From Betaproteobacteria bacterium (GTDB taxonomy: Bacteria > Pseudomonadota > Gammaproteobacteria > Burkholderiales > Burkholderiaceae): a stretch of 31,363 bases of DNA. A model generated the notes under the pieces. The model had not been told where the DNA came from, ran no database searches, and was given only the letters and a program-made list of their open reading frames with translations. The position numbers and the translations under genes were made by a program. This document shows positions 16,510 to 25,178 of the stretch, in pieces. The number at the start of each line of letters is the position of its first letter. The first letter of the stretch is position 1. The stretch is from assembly GCA_009921765.1 (NCBI GenBank), contig RFXC01000017.1, positions 1-31,363 on the forward strand, read 5' to 3'.

Positions 16510-17585
16510 CCAATCCGAAGAGAAACAAGTCCCTTTGCGAGGGCCGCAGCCGGCCTTTCCGGGTCCTGGCGTTTGCTGTCTTGCTGGGCGCTTCCGGTGT
16601 CGCTTCCGCGCAGCAGGCGCCCGAGGCGATCACGCTGATCGGGCGGGGGTCCTCGGGCAGCACCAGCGATCTCGCATTTGTGGTGATGGAAGAAGCCATC
16701 AAGCGTTCGTTTCCCGGGCAGGCCGTTCAGATCCGCCGACTTCCCGGCACGGCGTCGGCCGTACCGCCGCGCATTCAGAACGGCGAGGCGCAGATCGGTC
16801 ATGGCGTGGGCGAAAGCGTGGTCGATGCCTGGAACGCGGAACGGACCTTCGCGCGCCGTCCCAAGATGCGTGACCTGCGCTACATGGGCTCCTATCTGGG
16901 TTTTCTGAACAAGCCTTCGGCGAGCCCCACCATGGTGGTGAAGGCCAATTCATCCATCAAATCGTGGGCGGATCTCAAGGACAAGAAAATCGGCGTGGGG
17001 CCGGCCGACAGTCTTACCGCCACCATGGTCAACGTGGGCCTTCGAGGGGTGAATCTGTCTTATGACCAGCTCAAGCGAAACGGCGGTCTGGTGCACACCG
17101 GCGACTGGAACCAGCAGATGGACATGCTGGGCGACGGGCAGCTTGATGCGGTGTTTGTGACCGCGGACCATCCTTCGCCCATGATCACCCAGTTTGCGGC
17201 CAGCCACTCGGCGCGCATCGTGAGCATGAGCGACGGGGTGCTCAAGTCGCTGATGGAAAACTATCCCACCATGACGCGCAATGTCATGCCAGGGAAAACC
17301 TACGCCTGGCAGGCCGATGAGGTGGTGGGGGTACAGCTGTCGCTGGGTTATGTGGTGCACAAGGATTTGCCCGAGGCCACGGTGTATGCCATCTGCATGC
17401 AGCTCTATTCGCCCAAGACCGCGGGCATCTGGGGTGAATCGGTGCCAGGCTGGAAGGGCGCAGAGAAACTCACCGACCGCGCCGCGCAGACCGTGTTTAT
17501 TCCGCTCCACCCCGGTGCCGAGCGCTGCCATCGTGAGTTGGGCAACCCCGTGAAAACGATCGCGGTGGGCGCTGAAAAGCCGTGA
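16506..17585 (+). CDS. TAXI-family TRAP transporter solute-binding protein
   Basis: 359 residues from the ATG at 16506, preceded by GAGGAGA at 16494-16500; the longer frame from 16356 would overlap the transferase. A Sec signal peptide ends about residue 36 (GVASAQQ). The mature protein has the TAXI layout: ITLIGRGSSGSTSD at the start, IQNGEAQIGHG, YMGSYLGF, SIKSWADLKDKKIGVGPADS, and LDAVFVTADHP in the second lobe. TAXI receptors deliver organic acids to fused TRAP permeases, and here one follows directly with a GTGA overlap (17582-17585). The ligand is unknown; glutamate, alpha-ketoglutarate and related acids are ligands of studied members. Confidence 0.92.
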   Translation: MTNPKRNKSLCEGRSRPFRVLAFAVLLGASGVASAQQAPEAITLIGRGSSGSTSDLAFVVMEEAIKRSFPGQAVQIRRLPGTASAVPPRIQNGEAQIGHGVGESVVDAWNAERTFARRPKMRDLRYMGSYLGFLNKPSASPTMVVKANSSIKSWADLKDKKIGVGPADSLTATMVNVGLRGVNLSYDQLKRNGGLVHTGDWNQQMDMLGDGQLDAVFVTADHPSPMITQFAASHSARIVSMSDGVLKSLMENYPTMTRNVMPGKTYAWQADEVVGVQLSLGYVVHKDLPEATVYAICMQLYSPKTAGIWGESVPGWKGAEKLTDRAAQTVFIPLHPGAERCHRELGNPVKTIAVGAEKP

Positions 17586-19558
17586 CCAGCGGCGACCTCC
17601 GCAACCCCGACGAGGCGGCGCGCGCGGCCGCCTCTCTCCGGGATGCAACCGATGCGCTCCCGTCAATCCGGGCGGTGATCCAGCGCGGGTCGTTTCGCCA
17701 GCGTCTGGTTGCGGTGCTCATCGTCTTCCTGTCGATGTTTCTCGGCGTGATGATGGTTTATTGCGCCCTGTTTGGCTCGCTCACCGCTTTCCTGCAGCGC
17801 TGCGCGTTCGTGTGGGCCATTCTCTCGATCGGCCTGCTGTTGCGCTCTGCGGGCGGCCGCCGCTGGAGCGCGCGCAGCTGGGCGAGTCTTGCGCCCGATC
17901 TGCTGCTGGTGGCAGTGATGGCGGCGGGCATGGTCTACATTTTTATCGACTATGAAGACTTCGCCCGGCGGATCGGATTTCCGTTTCCCGAAGACCTCGC
18001 GATCGGCATCGTGTATCTGGTGGTGGCGCTCGAAGTGACGCGCCGCTTCATCGGACTTGCAATGGTGGTCGTGTGTCTGGCGTTCGGTCTGCAGGCGCTC
18101 TTCGGAAAATATTTTCCCGGCATGTTCGCTGCGCCCAATGTGCGCTGGCAAACCTTCATCGAAGTGCTGTTCATGCAAGACAACGGGATTTTCGGTCCCA
18201 CCGCCGGCGTGGCGGCGAGTTACCTCATGATTTTCCTGATCTTCGGTGCCATGCTGGTGCGTACCAACGGCATCGAATTCTTTGAAAAGCTGTCGCTTGC
18301 GCTCCTTGGGCGCCGCGCGGGCGGCCCGGCCCATGTATCCATCCTGTCGAGCGCGCTTCAGGGCACCACCTCCGGGAGCGTGGTGGGGAATGTGGTGGGT
18401 ATGGGGAATGTCACCATCCCGCTCATGATGCGGACCGGCTTTGCGCCGCATACGGCAGGCGCGATCGAGGCGGTGGCTTCATCAGGCGCGCAGATCATGC
18501 CGCCCGTGATGGGATCGGCCGCCTTTCTCATGGCCGGACTCCTTGGAATCGGCTACTGGTCAATTGTGGTGGCGGCGATCATCCCGGCGCTGCTCTACTT
18601 CATCGCGCTTCATGTGCAGGTCGAGATCTACATTCGCGGACAGGGATTGCAGGCCACCACCGAAAAGCTTCCCACCGTGGGTGAGGCGATGCGATCAGGC
18701 GGCCATCTCATGATCGCGCTTGCCGCGTTGATTGTGCCGCTCTTCATCGGCGCCTCGCCGCAGTTGTCGGCGTTCATCGGGCTGGCCTCGCTTTTCGTGG
18801 TGTCGCTCCTTCATCGGTCCACGCGGGTGCCGATGAGCCAGTACCTCGAATCGGTTATTGATGCCATGTCCAACAACGTGGCGGTTGGCGCGGCTGTGAC
18901 CACCGCCGGCATTTTGATGGGCACGCTCTGGGTATCAGGCGCGGGGAATCTTCTGGCCGACTTCGTGATTGCGGTGTCGAGCGGCCAGCTGTTCGTGGCG
19001 CTGCTCCTCACCGCACTGGTGGCGCTGGTGCTTGGCATGGGGCTCCCGACCCCGGCGGTGTATCTCACGGTGGCGGTGCTGATCGTGCCGGCGTTGGTGC
19101 GGATGGGGGCTCCGGAATTTGCGAGTCACATGTTCGCGTTCTATTTCGGCATTCTTGCCAACGTGACGCCACCGGTTGCGCTGGCCGCCTATGCCGCGGC
19201 GAGCATCGCGGGTGCCGACCTCAATCGAACCGGCTTTGTCGCGCTCCGGCTCGCAATCTCCGGGTTCGTCGTGCCGTTCATTTTTGTCTACAGCCCGGGG
19301 CTGCTGCTGAAGGACGACCTCGGGGCAATCGTGCAGACGTCGATCGCAGCGCTCCTTGCTGTGCTTGCGCTCGCGATCGCGGTGGAGGGCTGGTTGCGGG
19401 GCCGGCTCTCGATGGTGAGCCGGGCTGCGCTGCTGCTGGCAACGCTCTGCCTGGCAATGCCTGATCTGGGGCTTCGGCTCACGGGTGCAGCTTTGCTGGG
19501 GGTGATCGTCGGCCCGATTCTGTTGCGACGACAGGCCTCCCCGAAGGAGCGCGCGTGA
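17582..19558 (+). CDS. Fused TRAP transporter permease (DctQ-DctM, 4TM/12TM fusion)
   Basis: 658 residues starting at GTG 17582, which overlaps the receptor stop. After a roughly 40-residue hydrophilic N terminus come the DctQ-like helices, then the large DctM-type domain. That domain contains FGAMLVRTNGIEFFEKLSLALLG in pieces, LSSALQGTTSGSVVGNV, AVASSGAQIMPPVMG, GLPTPAVYLTVAVLI and ILANVTPPVALAAYAAASIAGA. These glycine/serine/proline-rich hairpins are typical of the elevator transport domain of TRAP M subunits. It would import an organic acid with sodium, fed by the TAXI receptor. Its stop overlaps the start of a small membrane protein by one base (TGATG). Confidence 0.93.
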   Translation: MTSGDLRNPDEAARAAASLRDATDALPSIRAVIQRGSFRQRLVAVLIVFLSMFLGVMMVYCALFGSLTAFLQRCAFVWAILSIGLLLRSAGGRRWSARSWASLAPDLLLVAVMAAGMVYIFIDYEDFARRIGFPFPEDLAIGIVYLVVALEVTRRFIGLAMVVVCLAFGLQALFGKYFPGMFAAPNVRWQTFIEVLFMQDNGIFGPTAGVAASYLMIFLIFGAMLVRTNGIEFFEKLSLALLGRRAGGPAHVSILSSALQGTTSGSVVGNVVGMGNVTIPLMMRTGFAPHTAGAIEAVASSGAQIMPPVMGSAAFLMAGLLGIGYWSIVVAAIIPALLYFIALHVQVEIYIRGQGLQATTEKLPTVGEAMRSGGHLMIALAALIVPLFIGASPQLSAFIGLASLFVVSLLHRSTRVPMSQYLESVIDAMSNNVAVGAAVTTAGILMGTLWVSGAGNLLADFVIAVSSGQLFVALLLTALVALVLGMGLPTPAVYLTVAVLIVPALVRMGAPEFASHMFAFYFGILANVTPPVALAAYAAASIAGADLNRTGFVALRLAISGFVVPFIFVYSPGLLLKDDLGAIVQTSIAALLAVLALAIAVEGWLRGRLSMVSRAALLLATLCLAMPDLGLRLTGAALLGVIVGPILLRRQASPKERA

Positions 19559-19821
19559 TGAATGCACAGCGCCGAAACCGCTGGATCTGGGCTGGCTGCA
19601 TCGCCATTGCACTTGCGCTCTGGGCGCTCGTTGCGCGAGTGCGGATGCATCTGGTCGACGAACCCCTTTTTCTTGGCGTGGTAGCACTTGCCGCCGCAGC
19701 GCTGACCGCGCTCTATTGGTGGGACGTGGCGGCCGATGACCCCAACAAGCAGGCAGACCCCAACAAGCAGGCAGACCCCAACAAGCAGGCAGACCCCAAC
19801 GACACTCGTGAGGACCGTTAA
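19558..19821 (+). CDS. Small two-helix membrane protein with C-terminal DPNKQA repeats
   Basis: 87 residues, not recognised as a named family. It starts at ATG 19558, inside the TGATG shared with the permease stop; a GTG at 19555 would add one residue. A basic N terminus precedes two hydrophobic segments (about residues 9-27 and 37-56). The C terminus is a charged tail with three perfect DPNKQA copies plus DPN (residues 61-81), then DTREDR. The overlaps on both sides (its TAA abuts the next ATG) make it a genuine operon member, probably an accessory of the TRAP permease. Fused TAXI-TRAP permeases are sometimes accompanied by small membrane proteins. The tail probably faces the cytoplasm if the helices form a hairpin, which is inference. 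Confidence 0.7.
   Translation: MNAQRRNRWIWAGCIAIALALWALVARVRMHLVDEPLFLGVVALAAAALTALYWWDVAADDPNKQADPNKQADPNKQADPNDTREDR
19738..19800 (+). repeat. Perfect 18-bp tandem repeat, 3.5 copies, in coding sequence
   Basis: The unit GACCCCAACAAGCAGGCA occurs at 19738-19755, 19756-19773 and 19774-19791 with a half copy at 19792-19800. All copies are identical at every base, and the unit length is a multiple of three, so copy-number change would keep the reading frame. It encodes DPNKQA. Confidence 0.97.
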
Positions 19822-20727
19822 ATGTGGCCGCTTCGTTCCATGCTGTTCATCCCCGCCCACAAGACCGACTGGGTTCACCGCGTTGACCGGTTCGGTCCCG
19901 ATTCTGTTGTACTCGATCTGGAGGACGCGGTGCCGCACCACCTCAAGGTGGCCGCGCGACCGCAATGCCGCGAGGCGATCGGCGTGCTGAAGTCCAAGGG
20001 CATCCCGGCGTTCGTTCGGATCAACAACTGGGATGAGGGCGGCCGCGATGATGTGCTGGCCGTGGCGGCCGCCGGCTTTTCCGGGGTGATGCTGCCCAAG
20101 GCGCGCGATGTGGGACAGATCCGCGAACTCGACAACATTCTCGCTTATGTAGAGGGTCGTGAGGGTCTGCCGCTGGGCTCGATCGCCATCATGCCGCTCC
20201 CCGAAACTGCCGAGGGCTTGGCCGATGCCCGCCACCTGGTGGCGGCAAGCCGGCGCTGCGTGACGCTCGCGGGGATTGTCGGTGGCGTCGTCGAAGGCGA
20301 TGTGGCGCGCGCCATGGGTTTTCGGCCCACCGTCGAGGGCACCGAGCAGCTGTATCTGGCCTCCAAGATGGTGCTGGATGCGCGGGCGGGCGGTGCGCGC
20401 TGGCCGATGGCAAGCCTCATCGGCACGGCGCTCGACGATCTTGACGCGGTACGCAGGCTCGCCACGCGGGCCAGGTCGCTGGGCTTCTCCGGCGCGATCC
20501 TGATCCATCCCACCCATGTGGCGGTCGCCAACGCGGTCTTCGCACCCACGCCCGAGGAAGTCGACTACTACGCAGGGCTCATTGAGGCCATGGCGGCGGC
20601 CGAGGCCAAGGGTGATGCGGCTGTGCGCTACCGCGGCATCATGGTTGACTACGCCATGCTGCCTCGCGCGCATGATGTGCTGCGCGAGGCCGAGCGCTTT
20701 GGTGTGCCGCGGGCGGGGCGCTCATGA
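19822..20727 (+). CDS. HpcH/HpaI aldolase / citrate lyase (CitE)-like CoA-ester lyase
   Basis: 301 residues; the ATG directly follows the TAA of the preceding gene. The CitE/HpcH TIM barrel is shown by SMLFIPAHKTDW, VLDLEDAVP with the acidic pair, the arginine FVRINNW, MLPKARD, IMPLPETAEGL with the metal-binding Glu, and a second acidic site in VEGDVARAMGF. IHPTHVAVANAVFAPT and VDYAML are near the C terminus. Members cleave or form C-C bonds in malyl-, citramalyl- or related CoA esters with Mg2+, giving acetyl- or propionyl-CoA plus a 2-oxoacid. The EGDVARAMGF form is a clade distinct from classical CitE. Flanking CoA-transferases would supply the CoA ester; the exact substrate is open. Its stop overlaps the next start (ATGA at 20724-20727). 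Confidence 0.88.
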   Translation: MWPLRSMLFIPAHKTDWVHRVDRFGPDSVVLDLEDAVPHHLKVAARPQCREAIGVLKSKGIPAFVRINNWDEGGRDDVLAVAAAGFSGVMLPKARDVGQIRELDNILAYVEGREGLPLGSIAIMPLPETAEGLADARHLVAASRRCVTLAGIVGGVVEGDVARAMGFRPTVEGTEQLYLASKMVLDARAGGARWPMASLIGTALDDLDAVRRLATRARSLGFSGAILIHPTHVAVANAVFAPTPEEVDYYAGLIEAMAAAEAKGDAAVRYRGIMVDYAMLPRAHDVLREAERFGVPRAGRS

Positions 20728-21812
20728 GCGCGCGCCGGCCCCTTGAGGGCCTGAAGGTGGTGGAGCTCGGGCTCGCGCTGGCCGGACCGTTTGCGGGCAG
20801 CCTTATGGCGGAGCTGGGCGCTCAGGTGATCAAGATCGAAAAACCGGGCGGTGGTGATCCGGCGCGGCTGATGGGCATCAGCGTTAAAGATGTGGCGGTT
20901 TGGTGGGGGGTGGCTGCTCGGGCCAAGCTCTGCGTCGATCTCGACCTCAAGAACCCCGATGATCGGCGCACGCTGCTGGGTCTCATTGCCACGGCAGATG
21001 CCCTGGTCGAGAACTATCGGCCCGGCGTTCTCGATCGCATGGGCCTGGGCTGGGAGTCGCTGCGCGCGCTCAACCCGCGCCTGGTCATGGCGAGCATTTC
21101 GGGTTTCGGGCAGACCGGGCCGCACGCGTCGCGCCCGGGCTTCGGCAAGATCGCGGAAGCGATGAGCGGCATCGTGATGCTCACTGGGGCGCCTGATGAA
21201 GTGCCGATCCACATCGGTTTCAGCCTTGCCGACACATCGGCCGGACTCATGGCCGCATTCGGGCTTGCGCTCGGTTTGTATCAGCGTGATGTCGGCGGCG
21301 AGGAGGGATCGCACGCAGACGTCGCGCTGTTTGAGCCCCTGTTCCGCATGACCGAGTGTCAGCTCGCGCTGACCGAGCGGATGGGGCGTGCGCCGATGCG
21401 TGAGGGCAGTAATGATCCCTATGGCTGGGGCGCCTCCGGCGGGGCGGGGGTGAACCCCGATGCACTGCGGGCGGTGCGCTGCGCGGATGGTCACTGGCTG
21501 ATGCTGCGTGCGTCCGCGCCCGATGAAATCGTTGTTCGGGCAGAGGGTCTGCCGATCGGCGACGCGCTCTTGCTCCTCGCCGGAGAAGGGGTGGCAGCGG
21601 CGCAGGTGCACGACGGTGCCACCATCAACGCCAGCGCCTATTTCAAGGCTCGCGGGGATGTACGCGAAGTACTTGATCCGGTGATCGGGCGAGTGTCCGT
21701 GCCGGGGGAAATTCCGAAGGCCTGGACCGAGCCCGAGTTGCCGCTCTTCAGACCGACGCGGCCGGATGCCGATCGCGGTCGGGTGCTCGGGTCGGGGCAG
21801 GGCAGCGGCTGA
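20724..21812 (+). CDS. Class III (CaiB/BaiF) CoA-transferase, Asp-to-Gly at catalytic position
   Basis: 362 residues with the family's start LKVVELGLALAGPFAGSLMAELGAQVIKIEKP in pieces, then CVDLDLKNP, ENYRPGVLDRMGL, SISGFGQTGP and MLTGAPD. After SRPGF, where the catalytic Asp is usually found (for example GFD), the residue is Gly: RPGFGKIAEAMSG. The motif GFGxxAEAMSG recurs in part of the family from memory, so this may be a subgroup that works differently or on a different residue rather than a dead enzyme. It ends the operon; its TGA touches the convergent formate-THF ligase stop, forming TGATCA at 21810-21815. It is much closer to typical family members than the first transferase of the operon. 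Confidence 0.9.
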   Translation: MSARRPLEGLKVVELGLALAGPFAGSLMAELGAQVIKIEKPGGGDPARLMGISVKDVAVWWGVAARAKLCVDLDLKNPDDRRTLLGLIATADALVENYRPGVLDRMGLGWESLRALNPRLVMASISGFGQTGPHASRPGFGKIAEAMSGIVMLTGAPDEVPIHIGFSLADTSAGLMAAFGLALGLYQRDVGGEEGSHADVALFEPLFRMTECQLALTERMGRAPMREGSNDPYGWGASGGAGVNPDALRAVRCADGHWLMLRASAPDEIVVRAEGLPIGDALLLLAGEGVAAAQVHDGATINASAYFKARGDVREVLDPVIGRVSVPGEIPKAWTEPELPLFRPTRPDADRGRVLGSGQGSG

Positions 21813-23483
21813 TCAGGACAGCCCCACCACCTTGCCATCAACCCAGTCGATGCGTGAGGCAGCCGGCACCTTGGGCAGACCAGGCATGGTCATGATGTCC
21901 CCGCAGATCATCACCACAAAGCCCGCGCCTGCCGACAACCGAACTTCCCGTACGTCGATGGTGTGACCCTCCGGCGCGCCGCGCTGCGAGGGGTCGGTGG
22001 AAAACGACATCTGGGTTTTCGCGACACACACGGGCAGGTGTCCCCAGCCTTCGGCCTGCAGACGGTCGATGGCGGCTCGCACCTTGGCATCGGCCCGTAT
22101 ATCGGCTGCGCGGTAGACGCGGGTGGCGACTGCTCGCAGCTTGTCCCACAGGGGCGTGTCATCGCTGTAGACGAACTCGGGGCTCGCGGGCTGGTCGCAG
22201 AGCCTTACCACCACGCGAGCGAGATCGGCCGCGCCAGCACCGCCGTCAGCCCAGTGCGTGGCAAGCACGACATCGACACCCAGCGCCGAGATGCGCTCCC
22301 GAATCAGGGCGATTTCTGCGGGCGTATCGGCGTCGAAGCGGTTGATGGAGACGACGCACGGAATGCCGTAGACACGCTTCACGTTGTCCACATGACGTTC
22401 CAGATTCACGAGCCCCCGCTCGAGGGCGACGAGATCTTCGCGGGTGAGTGATTTCAGGTCTGCGCCACCGTGATATTTCAGCGCGCGCACCGTGGCCACC
22501 ACCACTGCCGCCGAGGGTTTGAGCCCTGTTGCGCGACACTTGATGTCGAGGAATTTCTCGGCGCCGAGATCGGCGCCGAAGCCTGCCTCGGTCACCACAT
22601 AGTCGGCAAGCTTCAGTGCAGCGCGGGTGGCCACCACCGAGTTGCAACCGTGCGCGATGTTGGCAAACGGCCCGCCGTGCACAAATGCGGGCGTGTGCTC
22701 GATCGTTTGCACCAGGTTTGGGGCGAGCGCGTCGCGAAGCAACACCGTCATGGCGCCGTGCGCGCTCAGGTCGCTTGCAGTGACGGCGCGGCCCTCGTGG
22801 GTGCGGCCCACAATGATCCGCGCAAGCCTCGCGCGCAGATCCTCCATCGAGGTGGCGAGGCACAGGATCGCCATCACCTCGGAAGCGACCACAATATCGA
22901 AGCCATCTTCGCGCGGGAAACCATTGCCCGGGCCACCAAGCGAGTTCACGATGTTGCGCAGCGCCCTATCGTTCATGTCGACCACCCGGCGCCAGCTGAT
23001 CCGGCGCAGATCGATCCCAAGTTCGTTGCCGTGGTGAATATGGTTGTCGATGAGGGCAGCGAGCAGATTGTTGGCGAGTGCGATCGCTGAAAAATCACCC
23101 GTGAAATGGAGATTGATATCCTCCATGGGCACGATCTGCGCGTAGCCGCCGCCTGCGGCACCGCCCTTGACGCCGAACACCGGGCCGAGCGAAGGCTCGC
23201 GCAGGCAGACCATGGCGTTTTGGCCAATGTGGTTGAGCGCATCGCCCAGGCCCACGGTGGTGGTGGTTTTTCCCTCGCCTGCGGGCGTCGGGCTGATCGC
23301 GGTGACAAGGATCAGCTTGCCGTCTGGGCGGTCTTTCAGGGAATCGATGAATTCGAGCGACAGTTTCGCCTTGTATCGGCCGTAGGGCGACAGATGCTCA
23401 GGCGCGATACCGAGCCGCTCACGGGCGAGGGTTTCGATCGGCTGCAGGGTGGCGGACTGGGCGATGTCGATGTCGGTGGGCAT
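21813..23483 (-). CDS. fhs: Formate-tetrahydrofolate ligase
   Basis: 556 residues from the ATG at 23481-23483, the standard size; upstream in-frame ATGs at 23498 and 23543 add non-conserved residues. The ATP-binding loop [18 protein letters not shown] (about residues 65-82), [21 protein letters not shown] in pieces, [14 protein letters not shown]-like [31 protein letters not shown] and [15 protein letters not shown] identify the enzyme with confidence. It makes 10-formyl-THF from formate, ATP and THF for purine and methionyl-tRNA formylation or for assimilating formate released in catabolism. It stands alone, convergent with the CoA-transferase and divergent from the histidine kinase. Confidence 0.97.
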   Translation of the reverse strand: MPTDIDIAQSATLQPIETLARERLGIAPEHLSPYGRYKAKLSLEFIDSLKDRPDGKLILVTAISPTPAGEGKTTTTVGLGDALNHIGQNAMVCLREPSLGPVFGVKGGAAGGGYAQIVPMEDINLHFTGDFSAIALANNLLAALIDNHIHHGNELGIDLRRISWRRVVDMNDRALRNIVNSLGGPGNGFPREDGFDIVVASEVMAILCLATSMEDLRARLARIIVGRTHEGRAVTASDLSAHGAMTVLLRDALAPNLVQTIEHTPAFVHGGPFANIAHGCNSVVATRAALKLADYVVTEAGFGADLGAEKFLDIKCRATGLKPSAAVVVATVRALKYHGGADLKSLTREDLVALERGLVNLERHVDNVKRVYGIPCVVSINRFDADTPAEIALIRERISALGVDVVLATHWADGGAGAADLARVVVRLCDQPASPEFVYSDDTPLWDKLRAVATRVYRAADIRADAKVRAAIDRLQAEGWGHLPVCVAKTQMSFSTDPSQRGAPEGHTIDVREVRLSAGAGFVVMICGDIMTMPGLPKVPAASRIDWVDGKVVGLS

Positions 23484-23611
23484 GGGGCGGCCTGCCATCT
23501 GAATAGGTGAGTGCGAGTGTAGCTGTGACGGTGTCCAGAGCAAAAGGCGAGGGCATTGTCTGCGGGAGGGCGTTCGCCTGGGCGAGCGGCGCCGCGCTAC
23601 GATGGCGAACC

Positions 23612-23617
23612 AAGGAG
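23612..23617 (+). promoter_or_regulatory. Shine-Dalgarno AAGGAG selecting the GTG start at 23626
   Basis: AAGGAG ends eight bases before GTG 23626. The upstream in-frame ATG at 23602 has no such site and would place the SD inside its own coding sequence. Confidence 0.65.
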
Positions 23618-23625
23618 TCTTTCTC

Positions 23626-25110
23626 GTGAGCCCACATCCCGCGCTTTCCCTGTTGCTGATTGTTGGCCTGATTCAGTTCTGGCTGATGCCCGCGATCGCC
23701 TGGGTGCTGCTCAAAGGTCAGCGCGATACCGCTGCCCGTTTCTGGTTTGCCGGCACCGCCTGTTACGCGGGCACGGCATCGCTCTTTGTAATCCAGACGC
23801 TGCTGCCAAAGATCGCTTACCTGATGGTCGGTCTTGTTCTGGTGACCATGATGCTCGCTTTCATCGCCGAGGCCTTGCGGCGCGAGCTCTCGGCGACCCC
23901 AACGCCATGGGCATGGATTTTCGCGGTGGTGATTGGCAATGCGGTACTGCTCGTTTTACTACAGCTGTATCTGGGCGATCACCGGATGCGGGTGGCGCAG
24001 TTGGCGATCGTATCGGCGCTGGATCTGGGTTGCTGCTACCTGCTGCTGAAGGTGATCCAGGCAAAGCGCAGTCGCTCGCTTACGTTCGTGCTGGTTGGAT
24101 TTCTGGCGGTGGTGATCACCAATCTGCTTCGCATCCACGGGTATCTCGCCCGCGGCGAGGCGCCGGTGCTGCTTACCTTTACAACGATCTCCAATCTCGG
24201 TTTCATTGCCAATTACCTTGCGGTCGTGATCTACAGCTTTGGCTACTGGGGGTTCGTGATCGAAAAGAACCGCGCCGCGCTTCTCGCTGAAAAAACCGAA
24301 CGCAGCCGGGCGCAGGAAGGCGAATCCAAGGCGATCGATCGCGAGCGAAGCACCCTTGAGGTAGTGCGCCAACGCGAGGAGTTGATCGCGGAGCTCGCAC
24401 GGATGCAGCGAGCGGCTCAAGCCGGGGCCCTGTCTGCCTCGATTGCGCATGAAATCAACCAGCCGCTTGCGTCGGTGAGACTGAGCGTCGAGGAGTCGCT
24501 GCTCCTTGCGCGCACCCGGACCGATCCGGTGAGGCTCGAACGTCTCCTCGAGCGGATTGCGGCAGAGAACGAGCGTGCAGCAAGCATCATCCGAACACTT
24601 CGCGATATTTTCCGCGACCATCAGGGTAAGCCAGAGAACCGGACGGTCGATCAGGTGGTGGGGGCTGCGACCGCACTTATCGAGCGCCGCGCGCAGGATC
24701 TTGGGGTCCGGTTGGCCACAGACCTCCAGTCTCCCGTCAAGGCAAGGATAGGCGCGGGGGAGCTTGAACACGTGATTCTCAATCTGGTCTCGAACGCCCT
24801 GGACGCGGTTTCGATGGTCCCTGCCAGCCGGCGCCAGGTCGCAGTGTCGACCCGGTTGATGGGTCAACAGGTAATGATTCGCGTTCAGGACACCGGACCT
24901 GGTATCAGTCAGGACGTTCAAGGCCAGCTCTTTGATCTGTTCGCCAGTTCGAGAGCCGAGGGTCTGGGGCTCGGGCTCTGGTTGTCGCGGTACATCGTCG
25001 AGCGTCACGGCGGTACGATTGAACTCGAAAGGGAGCACAGCACCCCCGGCGCGCTGTTTTCAGTGCGGCTCGAGCGTGGTGGTGAGCCGTTGGCGCCCAC
25101 AACGAGCTGA
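23626..25110 (+). CDS. 7-TM membrane sensor histidine kinase
   Basis: 494 residues from GTG 23626. Seven hydrophobic segments cover roughly residues 5-225, with short loops, so the sensor is membrane-embedded rather than periplasmic. A charged coiled-coil-like linker (about 230-262, rich in E, K, R) leads to the HisKA H-box [14 protein letters not shown], with phospho-acceptor H275. The ATPase domain shows an N-box ([14 protein letters not shown]), G1 (VQDTGPGIS), an F-box-like LFDLFASS and G2 ([14 protein letters not shown]). The HEINQPL form is typical of the FixL/DctB/TodS-like class. The kinase should phosphorylate the FixJ/LuxR-type regulator encoded 68 bases downstream. The stimulus is unknown. 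Confidence 0.9.
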   Translation: MSPHPALSLLLIVGLIQFWLMPAIAWVLLKGQRDTAARFWFAGTACYAGTASLFVIQTLLPKIAYLMVGLVLVTMMLAFIAEALRRELSATPTPWAWIFAVVIGNAVLLVLLQLYLGDHRMRVAQLAIVSALDLGCCYLLLKVIQAKRSRSLTFVLVGFLAVVITNLLRIHGYLARGEAPVLLTFTTISNLGFIANYLAVVIYSFGYWGFVIEKNRAALLAEKTERSRAQEGESKAIDRERSTLEVVRQREELIAELARMQRAAQAGALSASIAHEINQPLASVRLSVEESLLLARTRTDPVRLERLLERIAAENERAASIIRTLRDIFRDHQGKPENRTVDQVVGAATALIERRAQDLGVRLATDLQSPVKARIGAGELEHVILNLVSNALDAVSMVPASRRQVAVSTRLMGQQVMIRVQDTGPGISQDVQGQLFDLFASSRAEGLGLGLWLSRYIVERHGGTIELEREHSTPGALFSVRLERGGEPLAPTTS

Positions 25111-25126
25111 ACGCAGGCACTGTCCT

Positions 25127-25144
25127 ATCCTTCGATCGAAGGAT
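25127..25144. promoter_or_regulatory. 18-bp perfect palindrome between kinase and regulator genes
   Basis: ATCCTTCGATCGAAGGAT reads identically on both strands with no central spacer. It lies in the 68-base gap after the kinase stop, and the possible upstream ATG of the regulator (25143) overlaps its right edge. Lack of a loop and of a following T-run argues against a terminator; a binding site for a dimeric regulator is more likely. Confidence 0.6.
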
Positions 25145-25178
25145 GTGTCTCGCGGCCGAGCTATGGTTGACTGTTGAC

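Noticed and set aside
19738..19800. The tandem repeat as a CRISPR or integration site
   Set aside because: Units are contiguous with no spacers, in frame inside a coupled operon gene, and no cas or integrase gene is present.
19288..20673. 461-residue minus-strand open frame with repeated GVCLLV segments
   Set aside because: The apparent repeat protein is just the antisense reading of the 18-bp DPNKQA repeat and the flanking permease and lyase genes.
11190..21812. A complete itaconate/citramalate pathway (MmgE/PrpD as cis-aconitate decarboxylase, CoA-transferase, citramalyl-CoA lyase)
   Set aside because: The families fit, but no mesaconyl/itaconyl-CoA hydratase is present, the MmgE/PrpD gene is in a different operon, and sequence alone does not support those specific activities.
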